Part shown: positions 32,571-39,278 of the stretch, one piece after another
Layout of the letters: the number at the start of each line of letters is the position of its first letter
How positions within the stretch are numbered: position 1 is the stretch's first letter
Source of the DNA: Actinomycetota bacterium
Lineage (GTDB): Bacteria; Actinomycetota; Acidimicrobiia; IMCC26256; PALSA-610
Reading direction: 5' to 3'
Assembly (NCBI GenBank): GCA_005779395.1
Contig: SXJP01000030.1
Coordinates: forward strand, 1 to 39,278
DNA length: 39,278 nt
Made by a program: the position numbers and the translations under genes
Notes under the pieces: model-generated
The model's database searches: none
The model's input: only the letters and a program-made list of their open reading frames with translations
What the model was told of the DNA's origin: nothing

Positions 32571-34706
32571 ATGGCTAAGCGGTGGTTTGGAATACGGCAT
32601 CTAGTAGCTATCGCTGTCGTATGGGCGATGATTGTCACGAATTGGGTGGTTGTGAGCCAACTGAACGCGTCAGCGCAACTGCTACCCCAGGTAGTCGTGG
32701 GAGACCTCGCGATGAGCGAAGGCCATACGGGCACTCGCACAATGCTGGTGCCGATTACCCTCAACGTTCCGGCCGCAACAACTCAGACTGTTACCTACGC
32801 ACTTGCGGCGGGAACGGCCACGCCAGGGACAACGTCGCAATCGACATCTACGGCCGACTTCGGTCCGTTCGCCGGCACGCTCGCCTTCGCAGCTGGCACA
32901 GTCGTGCAGTACGCAAAGATAACGGTTTACGGCGATGTGAGGATCGAAGGCAATGAGAACGTGAACGTCAATGTCGTGGCGGTGTCGTCTGGACTCGAAG
33001 TCTCTCGCGGGACCGGCACGGTTCACATCAGAGACGACGAGTCCACGCCCGGGGCCGTGATCTCAATCGGCAGTATTTCGGTCGGCGAGGGTGACTCTAA
33101 GGTGCGAAAAGTCTCCGTTCCAGTCGTGTTGTCGAAGGCTGCTCCAGGTGCGTCCGTGCAATTGCGAGTAGTTGCGGGTTCTGTAACGGGTGGTTGGTCG
33201 GGGACCGGGGTACCGCCCGTGGGTGTCGACATCGGCGACAAGAGTGGTGCCACGCAGACAGTCACCTTCTCGACCACATCAGTGCTTAAGTTCGTGACGG
33301 TTGTCGTTGCTCCCGACATGGCGGATGAGCCGAACGAAACGTTCGCCATAGTCATAAACGCGGTGAGTGGAGCGAGCGCAGGTGCAAACGGCGTGGGAAC
33401 TGTGCTTGACGAAGATCGAGCTTTAACAAGCGATCCTGCTTATGGCCCTAGCGATACGCCAGTCGGGGTAGTTGCGCCCGGTTCCACTTTGGTTGGGTGT
33501 GCGCAGGCGACGACTCGAATCATTGTCACCGCGTCGATCCACCTTGATCCTGCTTGCACCTATACCCGCGGACTGAGCATCGGGGTTTCAAATGTAACGG
33601 TCGACTGCCGCGGAGCAAACCTCGTCAGGGGAGCGATCGCCACCGATTCGTATGGAGTTCTGATTTCGGCGCTTTCGACCACAGCATTGGCAAATATCAC
33701 CGTGCGTAATTGTCACGTGTCTGGCTTCGGCAACAACTTGCGGGTTACGCGATCCGGATTTAAGGCGCTCGCGATCGGTTCGGAATACGTTAATGCGTTT
33801 TCGCAGATTCTGATCGACAACAATTCGTTTAACGCTTCGCAGAACAGCGGTGTGTACATCGACGGTTTCGTAACCGGGGTGAAGTTCACTCATAACTCGG
33901 TAACTAATTCAGGAGCCGTCGGTATCTACCTTGAGGCTGGCAGTTTGGGCTCGGAACTTGGATTCAACATTGTTCAAGGCAACGGTTTCAAGGAGATCAT
34001 CAACGGCCCGCAGTCATACACCTTCTCTGGCATCACGATTTACTTCGAGAGCACTGGACGTGAAGGAATTGCGGTCGATGGCTCTCGCTTTAACGTCATT
34101 CACGACAACCGAATTTCGGGTGATGCAAATGGAGGGATCTTTCTCTATAAAAACTGCGGCGAACATGTAAGCAATACCGGCCACTGGGTGCGCAACTACG
34201 GCGCAGACGGCAACGTGATTCGGTCGAATGTCATTACCGCCGAACACAACGGGGTGTGGATTGGGTCGCGAGCAGCAGAAAATCAACACTTCATGGATTG
34301 CAGCGACACGCCACTCATTGATCAACCTGGCGGTCTGAATCGGGTCTACCTAGACCCGGCGGTCGGAAATTCGGTTGAGTACAACTACTTCGAAGGCGTA
34401 ACGAACGCGATTCGCATTGAGGGCGATAGCTCGACTGTGCGAGGGAACTGGATCGCGAACGGGACGAGAGGCATACTGCTCGGAACGAAGCACCGCACAA
34501 CGGTCCTCGCTCAACCGATCACAGGGGCTGTGATTTCAAGCAATGTCACGACCTCGGTTGCTGAACCATTCGGCTGGATATGGGGCAAGGGCGTCACTAC
34601 ATTCACCAGCAACGTGAAGAACGGCACAGCCGCAGGGCTCGCCGCGGGATCCCAACCAGATATCAGTCCATATCTGTTCGTGCGTCAGTTTGTGCCTGCT
34701 CCCTAA
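32571..34706 (+). CDS. Secreted protein with two Calx-beta domains and a parallel beta-helix
   Basis: The 711-residue protein starts with a signal peptide (MAKRWFGIRHLVAIAVVWAM, ending near NASAQ). It then has two Calx-beta-type domains, about 41-157 (MSEGHTGTR...DVRIEGNENVNVNV...GTVHIRDDE) and 164-283 (ISVGEGDSKVRK...MADEPNETFAIVI...GTVLDED). Residues about 305-690 form a right-handed beta-helix with many N-x-I/V ladder repeats (NITVRNCHVSG, NVIHDNRISG, NGVWIGS, TVRGNWIANG). Such proteins bind or cleave polysaccharides outside the cell. No catalytic set is clear, so adhesin or enzyme cannot be decided. ATG at 32571 has GGAG 9 bases upstream; an in-frame ATG at 32514 would add 19 residues ahead of the signal. 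Confidence 0.85.
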   Translation: MAKRWFGIRHLVAIAVVWAMIVTNWVVVSQLNASAQLLPQVVVGDLAMSEGHTGTRTMLVPITLNVPAATTQTVTYALAAGTATPGTTSQSTSTADFGPFAGTLAFAAGTVVQYAKITVYGDVRIEGNENVNVNVVAVSSGLEVSRGTGTVHIRDDESTPGAVISIGSISVGEGDSKVRKVSVPVVLSKAAPGASVQLRVVAGSVTGGWSGTGVPPVGVDIGDKSGATQTVTFSTTSVLKFVTVVVAPDMADEPNETFAIVINAVSGASAGANGVGTVLDEDRALTSDPAYGPSDTPVGVVAPGSTLVGCAQATTRIIVTASIHLDPACTYTRGLSIGVSNVTVDCRGANLVRGAIATDSYGVLISALSTTALANITVRNCHVSGFGNNLRVTRSGFKALAIGSEYVNAFSQILIDNNSFNASQNSGVYIDGFVTGVKFTHNSVTNSGAVGIYLEAGSLGSELGFNIVQGNGFKEIINGPQSYTFSGITIYFESTGREGIAVDGSRFNVIHDNRISGDANGGIFLYKNCGEHVSNTGHWVRNYGADGNVIRSNVITAEHNGVWIGSRAAENQHFMDCSDTPLIDQPGGLNRVYLDPAVGNSVEYNYFEGVTNAIRIEGDSSTVRGNWIANGTRGILLGTKHRTTVLAQPITGAVISSNVTTSVAEPFGWIWGKGVTTFTSNVKNGTAAGLAAGSQPDISPYLFVRQFVPAP

Positions 34707-34711
34707 ATACT

Positions 34712-34737
34712 GGGCTTAGGCTTTTGCTAACAAGCCC
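34712..34737 (+). terminator. Possible terminator hairpin after beta-helix gene
   Basis: GGGCTT (34712-34717) and AAGCCC (34732-34737) form a 6-bp stem around a 14-base loop, 6 bases after the stop. A second GCCC...GGGC pair overlaps it. There is no T-run, so it is at best a weak or Rho-assisted terminator. Confidence 0.3.
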
Positions 34738-34778
34738 GACGTTGGGCGGGACGCATAGGAGATGTGGTTACCTAACAC

Positions 34779-35180
34779 ATGCGTTTTTGCAAGATTGTCG
34801 CTCTGGTCGTTGTCGCGGCGACCGGACTATTTGTTGTTGCTTGTGGCAGCGACCAGCCGGATAGCGGTACTACGACTACCTCGGCGGGATCGGCCGATGG
34901 CGCCGACCTCTATAACCAGTCTTGCGCCAAGTGCCACGGTGTGGATCTTCGCGGAACGGCGAAGGGTCCGTCGCACCTGTCGATCGTCTACAAGTCTGAT
35001 CACCATTCAGATGACTCTTTTCGTAGTGCGGCACGCAATGGCGTCGGTGCTCACCACTGGGACTTCGGCGATATGCAGCCCGTAGAAGGACTCTCCGATG
35101 CCGACATCGACGCGATCATCGCGTATGTAAGGACAGTGCAAGAGCGCGAAGGGTTCGAGGATTACCCGCCAGCGCCGTAG
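34779..35180 (+). CDS. Class I cytochrome c, lipoprotein
   Basis: The 133-residue protein has a signal peptide and lipobox VVAC with Cys22, so it should be anchored on the outer face of the cytoplasmic membrane. After a Ser/Thr/Gly linker it has one haem-binding motif CAKCH (49-53). A likely axial Met lies in DFGDMQPVEGLSD near residue 105, followed by the C-terminal helix DADIDAIIAYVRTVQE. It is a small monohaem electron carrier of the mono-/di-haem cytochrome c family. No oxidase or dehydrogenase genes are adjacent, so its redox partner is unknown. It lies 39 bases before the nitronate-monooxygenase-like gene. ATG at 34779. Confidence 0.9.
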   Translation: MRFCKIVALVVVAATGLFVVACGSDQPDSGTTTTSAGSADGADLYNQSCAKCHGVDLRGTAKGPSHLSIVYKSDHHSDDSFRSAARNGVGAHHWDFGDMQPVEGLSDADIDAIIAYVRTVQEREGFEDYPPAP

Positions 35181-35219
35181 GTTGTTATTTGCTAGCTATC
35201 TCAAGTTGAAGGGCATCTA

Positions 35220-36338
35220 ATGAGAACTCCTATATGCGAAAAGCTCGGTATCGAGTTTCCGATTTTTGCGTTCACGCACTGCCGCGATGTTGTTGCGGCC
35301 GTTAGCAAGGCCGGCGGTCTCGGCGTGCTTGGTGTTGTAGGTCTCACGCCAGAACAAATGAAGATCGAACTCGACTGGATCGACGAGCACGTTGCCGGTA
35401 AGCCGTACGGAGTCGATGTCGTCATCCCAGGCAAGTACGAAGGAATGGGCGAAACAGACCCCGACCAACTCGCCGAAATGTTGCGTGGCCTCGTGCCAGC
35501 AGAGCACCTTGCGTTCGCGAGCAAGATCTTGTCCGACCACGGCGTCCCAGAACTGCCAGCAGACGAAGGCAACAGCATGAAGCTGCTCGGCTGGACGGAA
35601 GCCACCGCGACTCCGCAAGTCATTGAGGCACTCAAGCACCCGAATGTTCGACTCATCGCTAACGCGCTCGGTACTCCACCGCCGGAGATTGTGCGCGAGA
35701 TTCAATCGACGGGTCGGTTGGTTGCTGCGTTGTGCGGATCGCCACACCAGGCTCGCAAGCACGCTGAGGCTGGCATCGACATCGTGATCGCCCAGGGTGG
35801 CGAAGGTGGTGGCCACACAGGCGAAGTCGGCTCCATCGTGCTTTGGCCACAGGTGATTGCAGCGATTGGGGACACGCCGATGCTTGCTGCTGGTGGTATC
35901 GGGAGTGGTGGCCAGATCGCAGCCGCAATGGCGATGGGTGCGCAAGGAGTATGGGCCGGGTCGTTGTGGCTCACGACTGAAGAAGCAGATCTTCCGCCAG
36001 CGCAAAAACAACAGTTGCTAGACAAGGGCTCAAAAGACACTGTTCGGTCAGCGTCTTTCACAGGTAAGCCTTGCCGCATGATTCGCAACGACTGGACGGA
36101 AGCGTGGGAACGCCCCGACACGCCCAAGCCACTAGCGATGCCAATGCAGTACATGGTCTCTGGCGACTGCGTGGCCCGGGGGAGTCGCTATGCAGACAAA
36201 GCTGGCGATGTCATGTTCAACCCAGTTGGCCAAGTTGTCGGCCAAATGACCAAGGTTCGCAAGACCGCTGATGTCGTTCGCGAACTAGTCGAGGAATATA
36301 TCGACGCAGTTGAGCGCCTGAATCGCTACGGAAGTTGA
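35220..36338 (+). CDS. Nitronate monooxygenase family FMN protein
   Basis: The 372-residue protein is a TIM-barrel FMN enzyme of the 2-nitropropane dioxygenase/nitronate monooxygenase family. It has AAVSKAGGLGVLG near the N-terminus, VIAQGGEGGGHTGEVGSIVL around 195-214 with the family His in GGHTG, and LAAGGIGSGGQIAAAMAMGAQGVWAGSLWL around 222-250 for phosphate binding. Members oxidise nitronates or act as enoyl reductases; the exact substrate is not evident. ATG at 35220 is 39 bases after the cytochrome c stop. Its last 13 bases overlap the 3' end of the convergent histidine phosphatase gene. Confidence 0.87.
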   Translation: MRTPICEKLGIEFPIFAFTHCRDVVAAVSKAGGLGVLGVVGLTPEQMKIELDWIDEHVAGKPYGVDVVIPGKYEGMGETDPDQLAEMLRGLVPAEHLAFASKILSDHGVPELPADEGNSMKLLGWTEATATPQVIEALKHPNVRLIANALGTPPPEIVREIQSTGRLVAALCGSPHQARKHAEAGIDIVIAQGGEGGGHTGEVGSIVLWPQVIAAIGDTPMLAAGGIGSGGQIAAAMAMGAQGVWAGSLWLTTEEADLPPAQKQQLLDKGSKDTVRSASFTGKPCRMIRNDWTEAWERPDTPKPLAMPMQYMVSGDCVARGSRYADKAGDVMFNPVGQVVGQMTKVRKTADVVRELVEEYIDAVERLNRYGS

Positions 36339-36940
36339 CGTTGCGCGTACAGGTGCGCCGATTCGTTCACTGAACTGACCGAGCGCACACCTGAGCGCGA
36401 AGCAACAACGCGAGAAATCGACGTATAAACAGGCTCGAACCACAGGTGTCTGTCGAGGCCAATCACCAACGCGATTGCTGTGTTGATCACGCCGCCGTGA
36501 CAGACAACTAGGACACGCTTGCCAGCGTAAGTCGAGATGGTCCGGTCGAGTGCTGCGCTCACTTGAGCGCGGAACTCGTCTGGGTGCGCTCCGCCGAACT
36601 CTTGCCAGCGCCCATCGATCATGGCTTGCATCCGTGGGTCTTTCGTGGCGCGTAGTTCTTCCATCGGGATGTAGTCGTCGGCCCGCGCGTCGTACTCCAG
36701 CCAACCGTCGTCGACAATTGGAGTAATGCCGAGTAGCGCCGCGATCGGCGCTGCAGTTTCAATCGCACGCAGTTTCGATGATGTGATGACGGTATCGAAG
36801 GTTTCGTGGCTAAGCCAGTCGCAGAGTCTTGCTGCTTGAGCATGTCCGCGTTCGGTCAACGCAGGATCTGCTGGTTTGCCACTCGTGTCAGAACTTGTGA
36901 GCCTGACCGGTTCACCATGTCTGACTAATACGAGGTCCAC
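36326..36940 (-). CDS. Histidine phosphatase family protein
   Basis: The 204-residue protein belongs to the phosphoglycerate-mutase-like histidine phosphatases. It has the phosphorylated-His motif VRHGE (His8) at the N-terminus, SSKLRAIETA for phosphate binding (about 54-63), and the second catalytic His in VVCHGGVINTA (about 147). The substrate cannot be told from sequence. GTG at 36938-36940 overlaps the stop of the upstream HAD gene by one base (TAGTG), so the two phosphatase-like genes are coupled. The 3' end overlaps the convergent flavoprotein gene. Confidence 0.9.
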   Translation of the reverse strand: MDLVLVRHGEPVRLTSSDTSGKPADPALTERGHAQAARLCDWLSHETFDTVITSSKLRAIETAAPIAALLGITPIVDDGWLEYDARADDYIPMEELRATKDPRMQAMIDGRWQEFGGAHPDEFRAQVSAALDRTISTYAGKRVLVVCHGGVINTAIALVIGLDRHLWFEPVYTSISRVVASRSGVRSVSSVNESAHLYAQRQLP

Positions 36941-37584
36941 TAGAGCAAACCAATGCCAAGGTGCGCAGCAAGTTCGCTCAGGGCAACCATGTGATCGACG
37001 ACCTTGATCGTTGTCATACCCATATCGCGGGCGGGTTTCAGGTTGATGCCGAGGTCATCTAGGAAGACGGTCTCTGTTGGTGCTGCGCCGAGCCTTGACA
37101 GCGCAAGTTCATATATCCGCGGATCTGGTTTGCGCATACCGACCTTTGTCGACTCGACAATCGTGTCGAAAAGACTGCCCCCTGAGATTCCGCCGAAGGA
37201 AGTGCTGCCGCCTTCGTTGGCCCAGTTGTTGGTGAGGGCGCCGACCTTCAACCCATGTTGACGTAACACGCCGATCGCTGCGAGCATCGCCGGCCGCGCA
37301 CCAGATGACTCGGCGATTGTTGCCATAACCCGAGCAGCTTCAATTGTGAAGCCAAGTTCTTCTGCTTCGGCCTCGAGCCCAACATAGAACTCACCCATGG
37401 TCAGTTCGCCACGCTCAAGGGCCGCCCATGCACCTGTTTCACTGCTGACCCTTATGAGCCGACGACAAAAGCCCGGTTCGATTCCTGCGCGCTCGTCGTA
37501 ACGGTCGAAGGCCTCAAATGGTGACGGAAACACGACTCCACCGAGATCGAAGAGCACCGCTTTGAACCGAGTGTTTGGCGACAC
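36940..37584 (-). CDS. HAD-IA family hydrolase
   Basis: The 214-residue protein is a haloacid-dehalogenase-superfamily phosphatase-like enzyme. Motif I is FDLGGVVF with nucleophile Asp13 and Gly in place of the second Asp. Motif II is LTNNW, motif III Lys is in KVGMRKPDPRIY, and motif IV is FLDDLGINLKPARDMGM. The helical cap between about 20 and 95 is of the C1 type. The layout resembles the phosphatase-like N-terminal part of epoxide hydrolases and ACAD10. The frame is open to 37758, but that would overlap the divergent MOSC gene; GTG at 37584 starts directly before motif I, and GTG at 37611 is an alternative. Confidence 0.85.
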   Translation of the reverse strand: MSPNTRFKAVLFDLGGVVFPSPFEAFDRYDERAGIEPGFCRRLIRVSSETGAWAALERGELTMGEFYVGLEAEAEELGFTIEAARVMATIAESSGARPAMLAAIGVLRQHGLKVGALTNNWANEGGSTSFGGISGGSLFDTIVESTKVGMRKPDPRIYELALSRLGAAPTETVFLDDLGINLKPARDMGMTTIKVVDHMVALSELAAHLGIGLL

Positions 37585-37646
37585 GGCCGCGCACCGTAGC
37601 GCCAAAAGCACTCGACCTTCGGCCTGGGGCGTGGCAGACTCGCGAC

Positions 37647-38483
37647 ATGGCCCACTTGACAGAACTTTGGCGCTATCCCGTGAAGAGCATGATCGGGGAG
37701 TCGTTACAGACCTCGCAACTGACGCTGAATGGACTTCTCGGAGATCGAGGTTGGGCAACTCGCGATGAAGTTCGCGGCGGTATTCGCGGCGCCAAGAAGA
37801 TCGGTTCGCTCATGCGACTCGCAGCGAGATATCTCAGCGAGCCGACGCTTACCAACCCCGTTCCAGATGTCGAGATCACGTTGCCTGATGGCACGATCGT
37901 TCGCACGAGTACTGATGGTCTTGACGCCGCACTCAGCAAAGCACTCGACCACGAGGTCAAACTTTTCTCATTGCAACCGGTAGATGCGCTCGACCACTAC
38001 AGGCGCGGTCCAGCCGACTCAGAGGATTTCCTCGAAGAACTGCGAGACATCTTTGGAAGAGAGCTCGACGAACCGTTACCTGATCTTTCGAAGTTCCCAC
38101 CGGTTGTCTTCGAATATGAGACTCCGCCGGGAAGTTATTTCGATGCATTTCCAATGTTGTTGATGACGAAACAGTCGCTGCAGACCATCGATGCAGACGT
38201 ACGACGGTTCCGTCCGAACTTCGTGATCGACACTGGAGAGTCAAGCGCTGGATTGCCCGAGAATGAATGGATCGGCAACACGGTTCGCATCGGCGAATGT
38301 GAATTAAAAGTAGAAACCGAATGTCCGCGCTGTGTGATGGTTACGCGTGGTTTCGCAGACATGCCAGAGGATCGCACAGTCCTGCGGAGAGTGGTGAAGG
38401 AAGCGAACCAGAACCTCGGTGTTTATGCGACTGTTACGAAGCCTGGCAAGATTTCGGTTGGTGACGAGTTTTCGGTCGTGTAG
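37647..38483 (+). CDS. MOSC domain-containing protein, mARC/YcbX-like
   Basis: The 278-residue protein has the MOSC N-terminal beta-barrel (HLTELWRYPVKSMIGESLQTSQLTLNGLLGDRGWATRDE, about 3-41). The MOSC molybdenum-cofactor domain follows, with the conserved Cys in ETECPRCVMVTRGF (Cys226 and Cys229, the latter matching the molybdenum ligand position). Related mARC/YcbX proteins reduce N-hydroxylated compounds or move sulfur. No [2Fe-2S] domain is fused, so a separate electron donor is needed. The frame extends upstream to 37575, but ATG at 37647 gives the normal N-terminus. Its start is 62 bases from the divergent HAD gene and its end 16 bases from the convergent crotonase. Confidence 0.88.
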   Translation: MAHLTELWRYPVKSMIGESLQTSQLTLNGLLGDRGWATRDEVRGGIRGAKKIGSLMRLAARYLSEPTLTNPVPDVEITLPDGTIVRTSTDGLDAALSKALDHEVKLFSLQPVDALDHYRRGPADSEDFLEELRDIFGRELDEPLPDLSKFPPVVFEYETPPGSYFDAFPMLLMTKQSLQTIDADVRRFRPNFVIDTGESSAGLPENEWIGNTVRIGECELKVETECPRCVMVTRGFADMPEDRTVLRRVVKEANQNLGVYATVTKPGKISVGDEFSVV

Positions 38484-38499
38484 TACACGGTCCGACTGT

Positions 38500-39252
38500 T
38501 CAGTCGAGTTTGGCTTCGCGTTTGTCTACGAATGCCTGACGTAGCTCATCGGAATCGCCATGAAGATTGATCTCAAACGTGTAGCCCTGCTCCATTCGAT
38601 AGGAACGTTTGACGTCCACCGGGTCAATCATGTTGATTGATTCTTTGGCGCGACGCATTACCAAGGAACTTTTCGCAGCAATGGTCTCAGCGATCTCTAG
38701 AGCGGCTTCGAGAAGCTGGTCACGCGGTACAACGCGTTCGACCGACCCATAGTGCTGTAACTCCTGGGCCGTTGCCATTGCTCCAGTAAAGAACATCGCG
38801 CGCATCTTGTGTTGTGGAACGAGACGCGAAAGATGAGTCGCTGTACCGAGTGCACCGCGGTCAATCTCAGGAACGCCGAAAGTGGCATCATCCGAGGCGA
38901 CGATGATGTCGGCATTCCCAGCGATCCCGATCCCGCCACCGAGGCAGAAGCCATTCACTGCCGCGATCACAGGTACAGCGCACTCGTACACAGCAGCGAA
39001 GGTCTCGTAACAACCGCGGTTGACATCGACCATTGCTTTGTTGGTGGGGTCGGCGGCTAGTTCCTTTATGTCGACGCCGGCTTGGAAACCCTTGCCATCT
39101 GCATTGACAATGACACAATGTACCGAAGGATTGTTGCCAGCAGACCGAATAGCTGAGGCGAGATCGAACCACCCGGCTACCGGTAGCGCATTCACGGGTG
39201 GGTTAGCAATGGTGATGATCGCGATGTTGCCGCGCCGTTCTTGTCGAATCAT
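38500..39252 (-). CDS. Crotonase family protein, EchA20-like
   Basis: The 250-residue protein has the enoyl-CoA hydratase/isomerase fold: GKGFQAGVDIKEL (about 53-65), VNGFCLGGGIGIAGNADIIVAS for the oxyanion hole (about 99-120), and FGVPEIDRGALGTATHLSRLVPQHKM. From memory this last region and DVNRGCYETFAAVYECAVPVIAAVN are very close to mycobacterial EchA20, a crotonase that opens a ring of the steroid C/D-ring intermediate as a CoA ester. If the match holds, the organism may degrade steroids or similar bicyclic compounds. The usual partner genes ipdA and ipdB are not in the window. ATG at 39252; 26 bases remain to the window edge. Confidence 0.85.
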   Translation of the reverse strand: MIRQERRGNIAIITIANPPVNALPVAGWFDLASAIRSAGNNPSVHCVIVNADGKGFQAGVDIKELAADPTNKAMVDVNRGCYETFAAVYECAVPVIAAVNGFCLGGGIGIAGNADIIVASDDATFGVPEIDRGALGTATHLSRLVPQHKMRAMFFTGAMATAQELQHYGSVERVVPRDQLLEAALEIAETIAAKSSLVMRRAKESINMIDPVDVKRSYRMEQGYTFEINLHGDSDELRQAFVDKREAKLD

Positions 39253-39278
39253 GTTCGGAGCCTACGGCTTGGTGTGAT

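Noticed and set aside
27934..35220. Complete integrative element flanked by att sites
   Set aside because: No integrase, excisionase, mobilisation gene or duplicated tRNA 3' end was found, so only an island-like suspicion is kept.

Overview
The window looks like chromosomal DNA from an actinobacterium, most probably class Acidimicrobiia or a close relative. The evidence is a mid-range GC content by eye, frequent GTG starts, a 33-residue bS22 (AURKAIP1/COX24-type) ribosomal protein, the actinobacterial block mfd-(SurA-like lipoprotein)-mazG-eno-ftsB-DUF501-ppx, and a GalE2-like/acyltransferase pair like one in mycobacteria. The placement rests on protein recognition and gene order, not on a database search.

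Positions 1-20000 are a dense housekeeping block, nearly all on the + strand: DUF192 (partial), rsmI, abrB-like (-), metG, tatD, rsmA, ispE, bS22 (-), tRNA-Gln, glmU, prs, rplY, pth, carotenoid oxygenase (-), mfd, SurA-like lipoprotein, mazG, eno, ftsB, DUF501, ppx. Many neighbours overlap by four bases or so and are probably translationally coupled. The order, including an AbrB gene on the opposite strand between rsmI and metG and a MazG fused to a tetrapyrrole-methylase domain, closely follows the Bacillus subtilis origin-proximal region (yabC-abrB-metS-yabD-ksgA-ispE-gcaD-prs-ctc-pth-mfd-yabN-divIC).

Positions 20020-23371 hold a signalling group: an unknown helical protein, an HDOD protein, a diguanylate cyclase with intact GGDEF and RxxD sites, and a convergent oligoribonuclease that could finish c-di-GMP breakdown. 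Positions 23419-27883 hold a GNAT acetyltransferase, a GalE2-like SDR with a phospholipid-type acyltransferase, a MATE transporter and an unknown 128-residue protein.

A tRNA-Leu(TAA) at 27934 marks the start of a stretch that looks accessory. About 130 bp with two hairpins is followed by four exact 23-bp tandem units that run almost to the start codon of an AAA_14/DUF4143 ATPase. This is the least explained element in the window. Beyond it are a membrane acyltransferase with a degenerate SGNH domain, a CrtA-like protein coupled to a DUF3293 protein, and a secreted Calx-beta/beta-helix protein. No integrase, transposase, CRISPR array or second att copy was seen.

From 34779 to the end are a cytochrome c lipoprotein, a nitronate-monooxygenase-like flavoprotein, a histidine phosphatase coupled to a HAD hydrolase, a MOSC protein and an EchA20-like crotonase. 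Convergent gene ends are extremely tight throughout (13-bp overlap to about 45 bp), and only one convincing intrinsic terminator was found (bS22, - strand).
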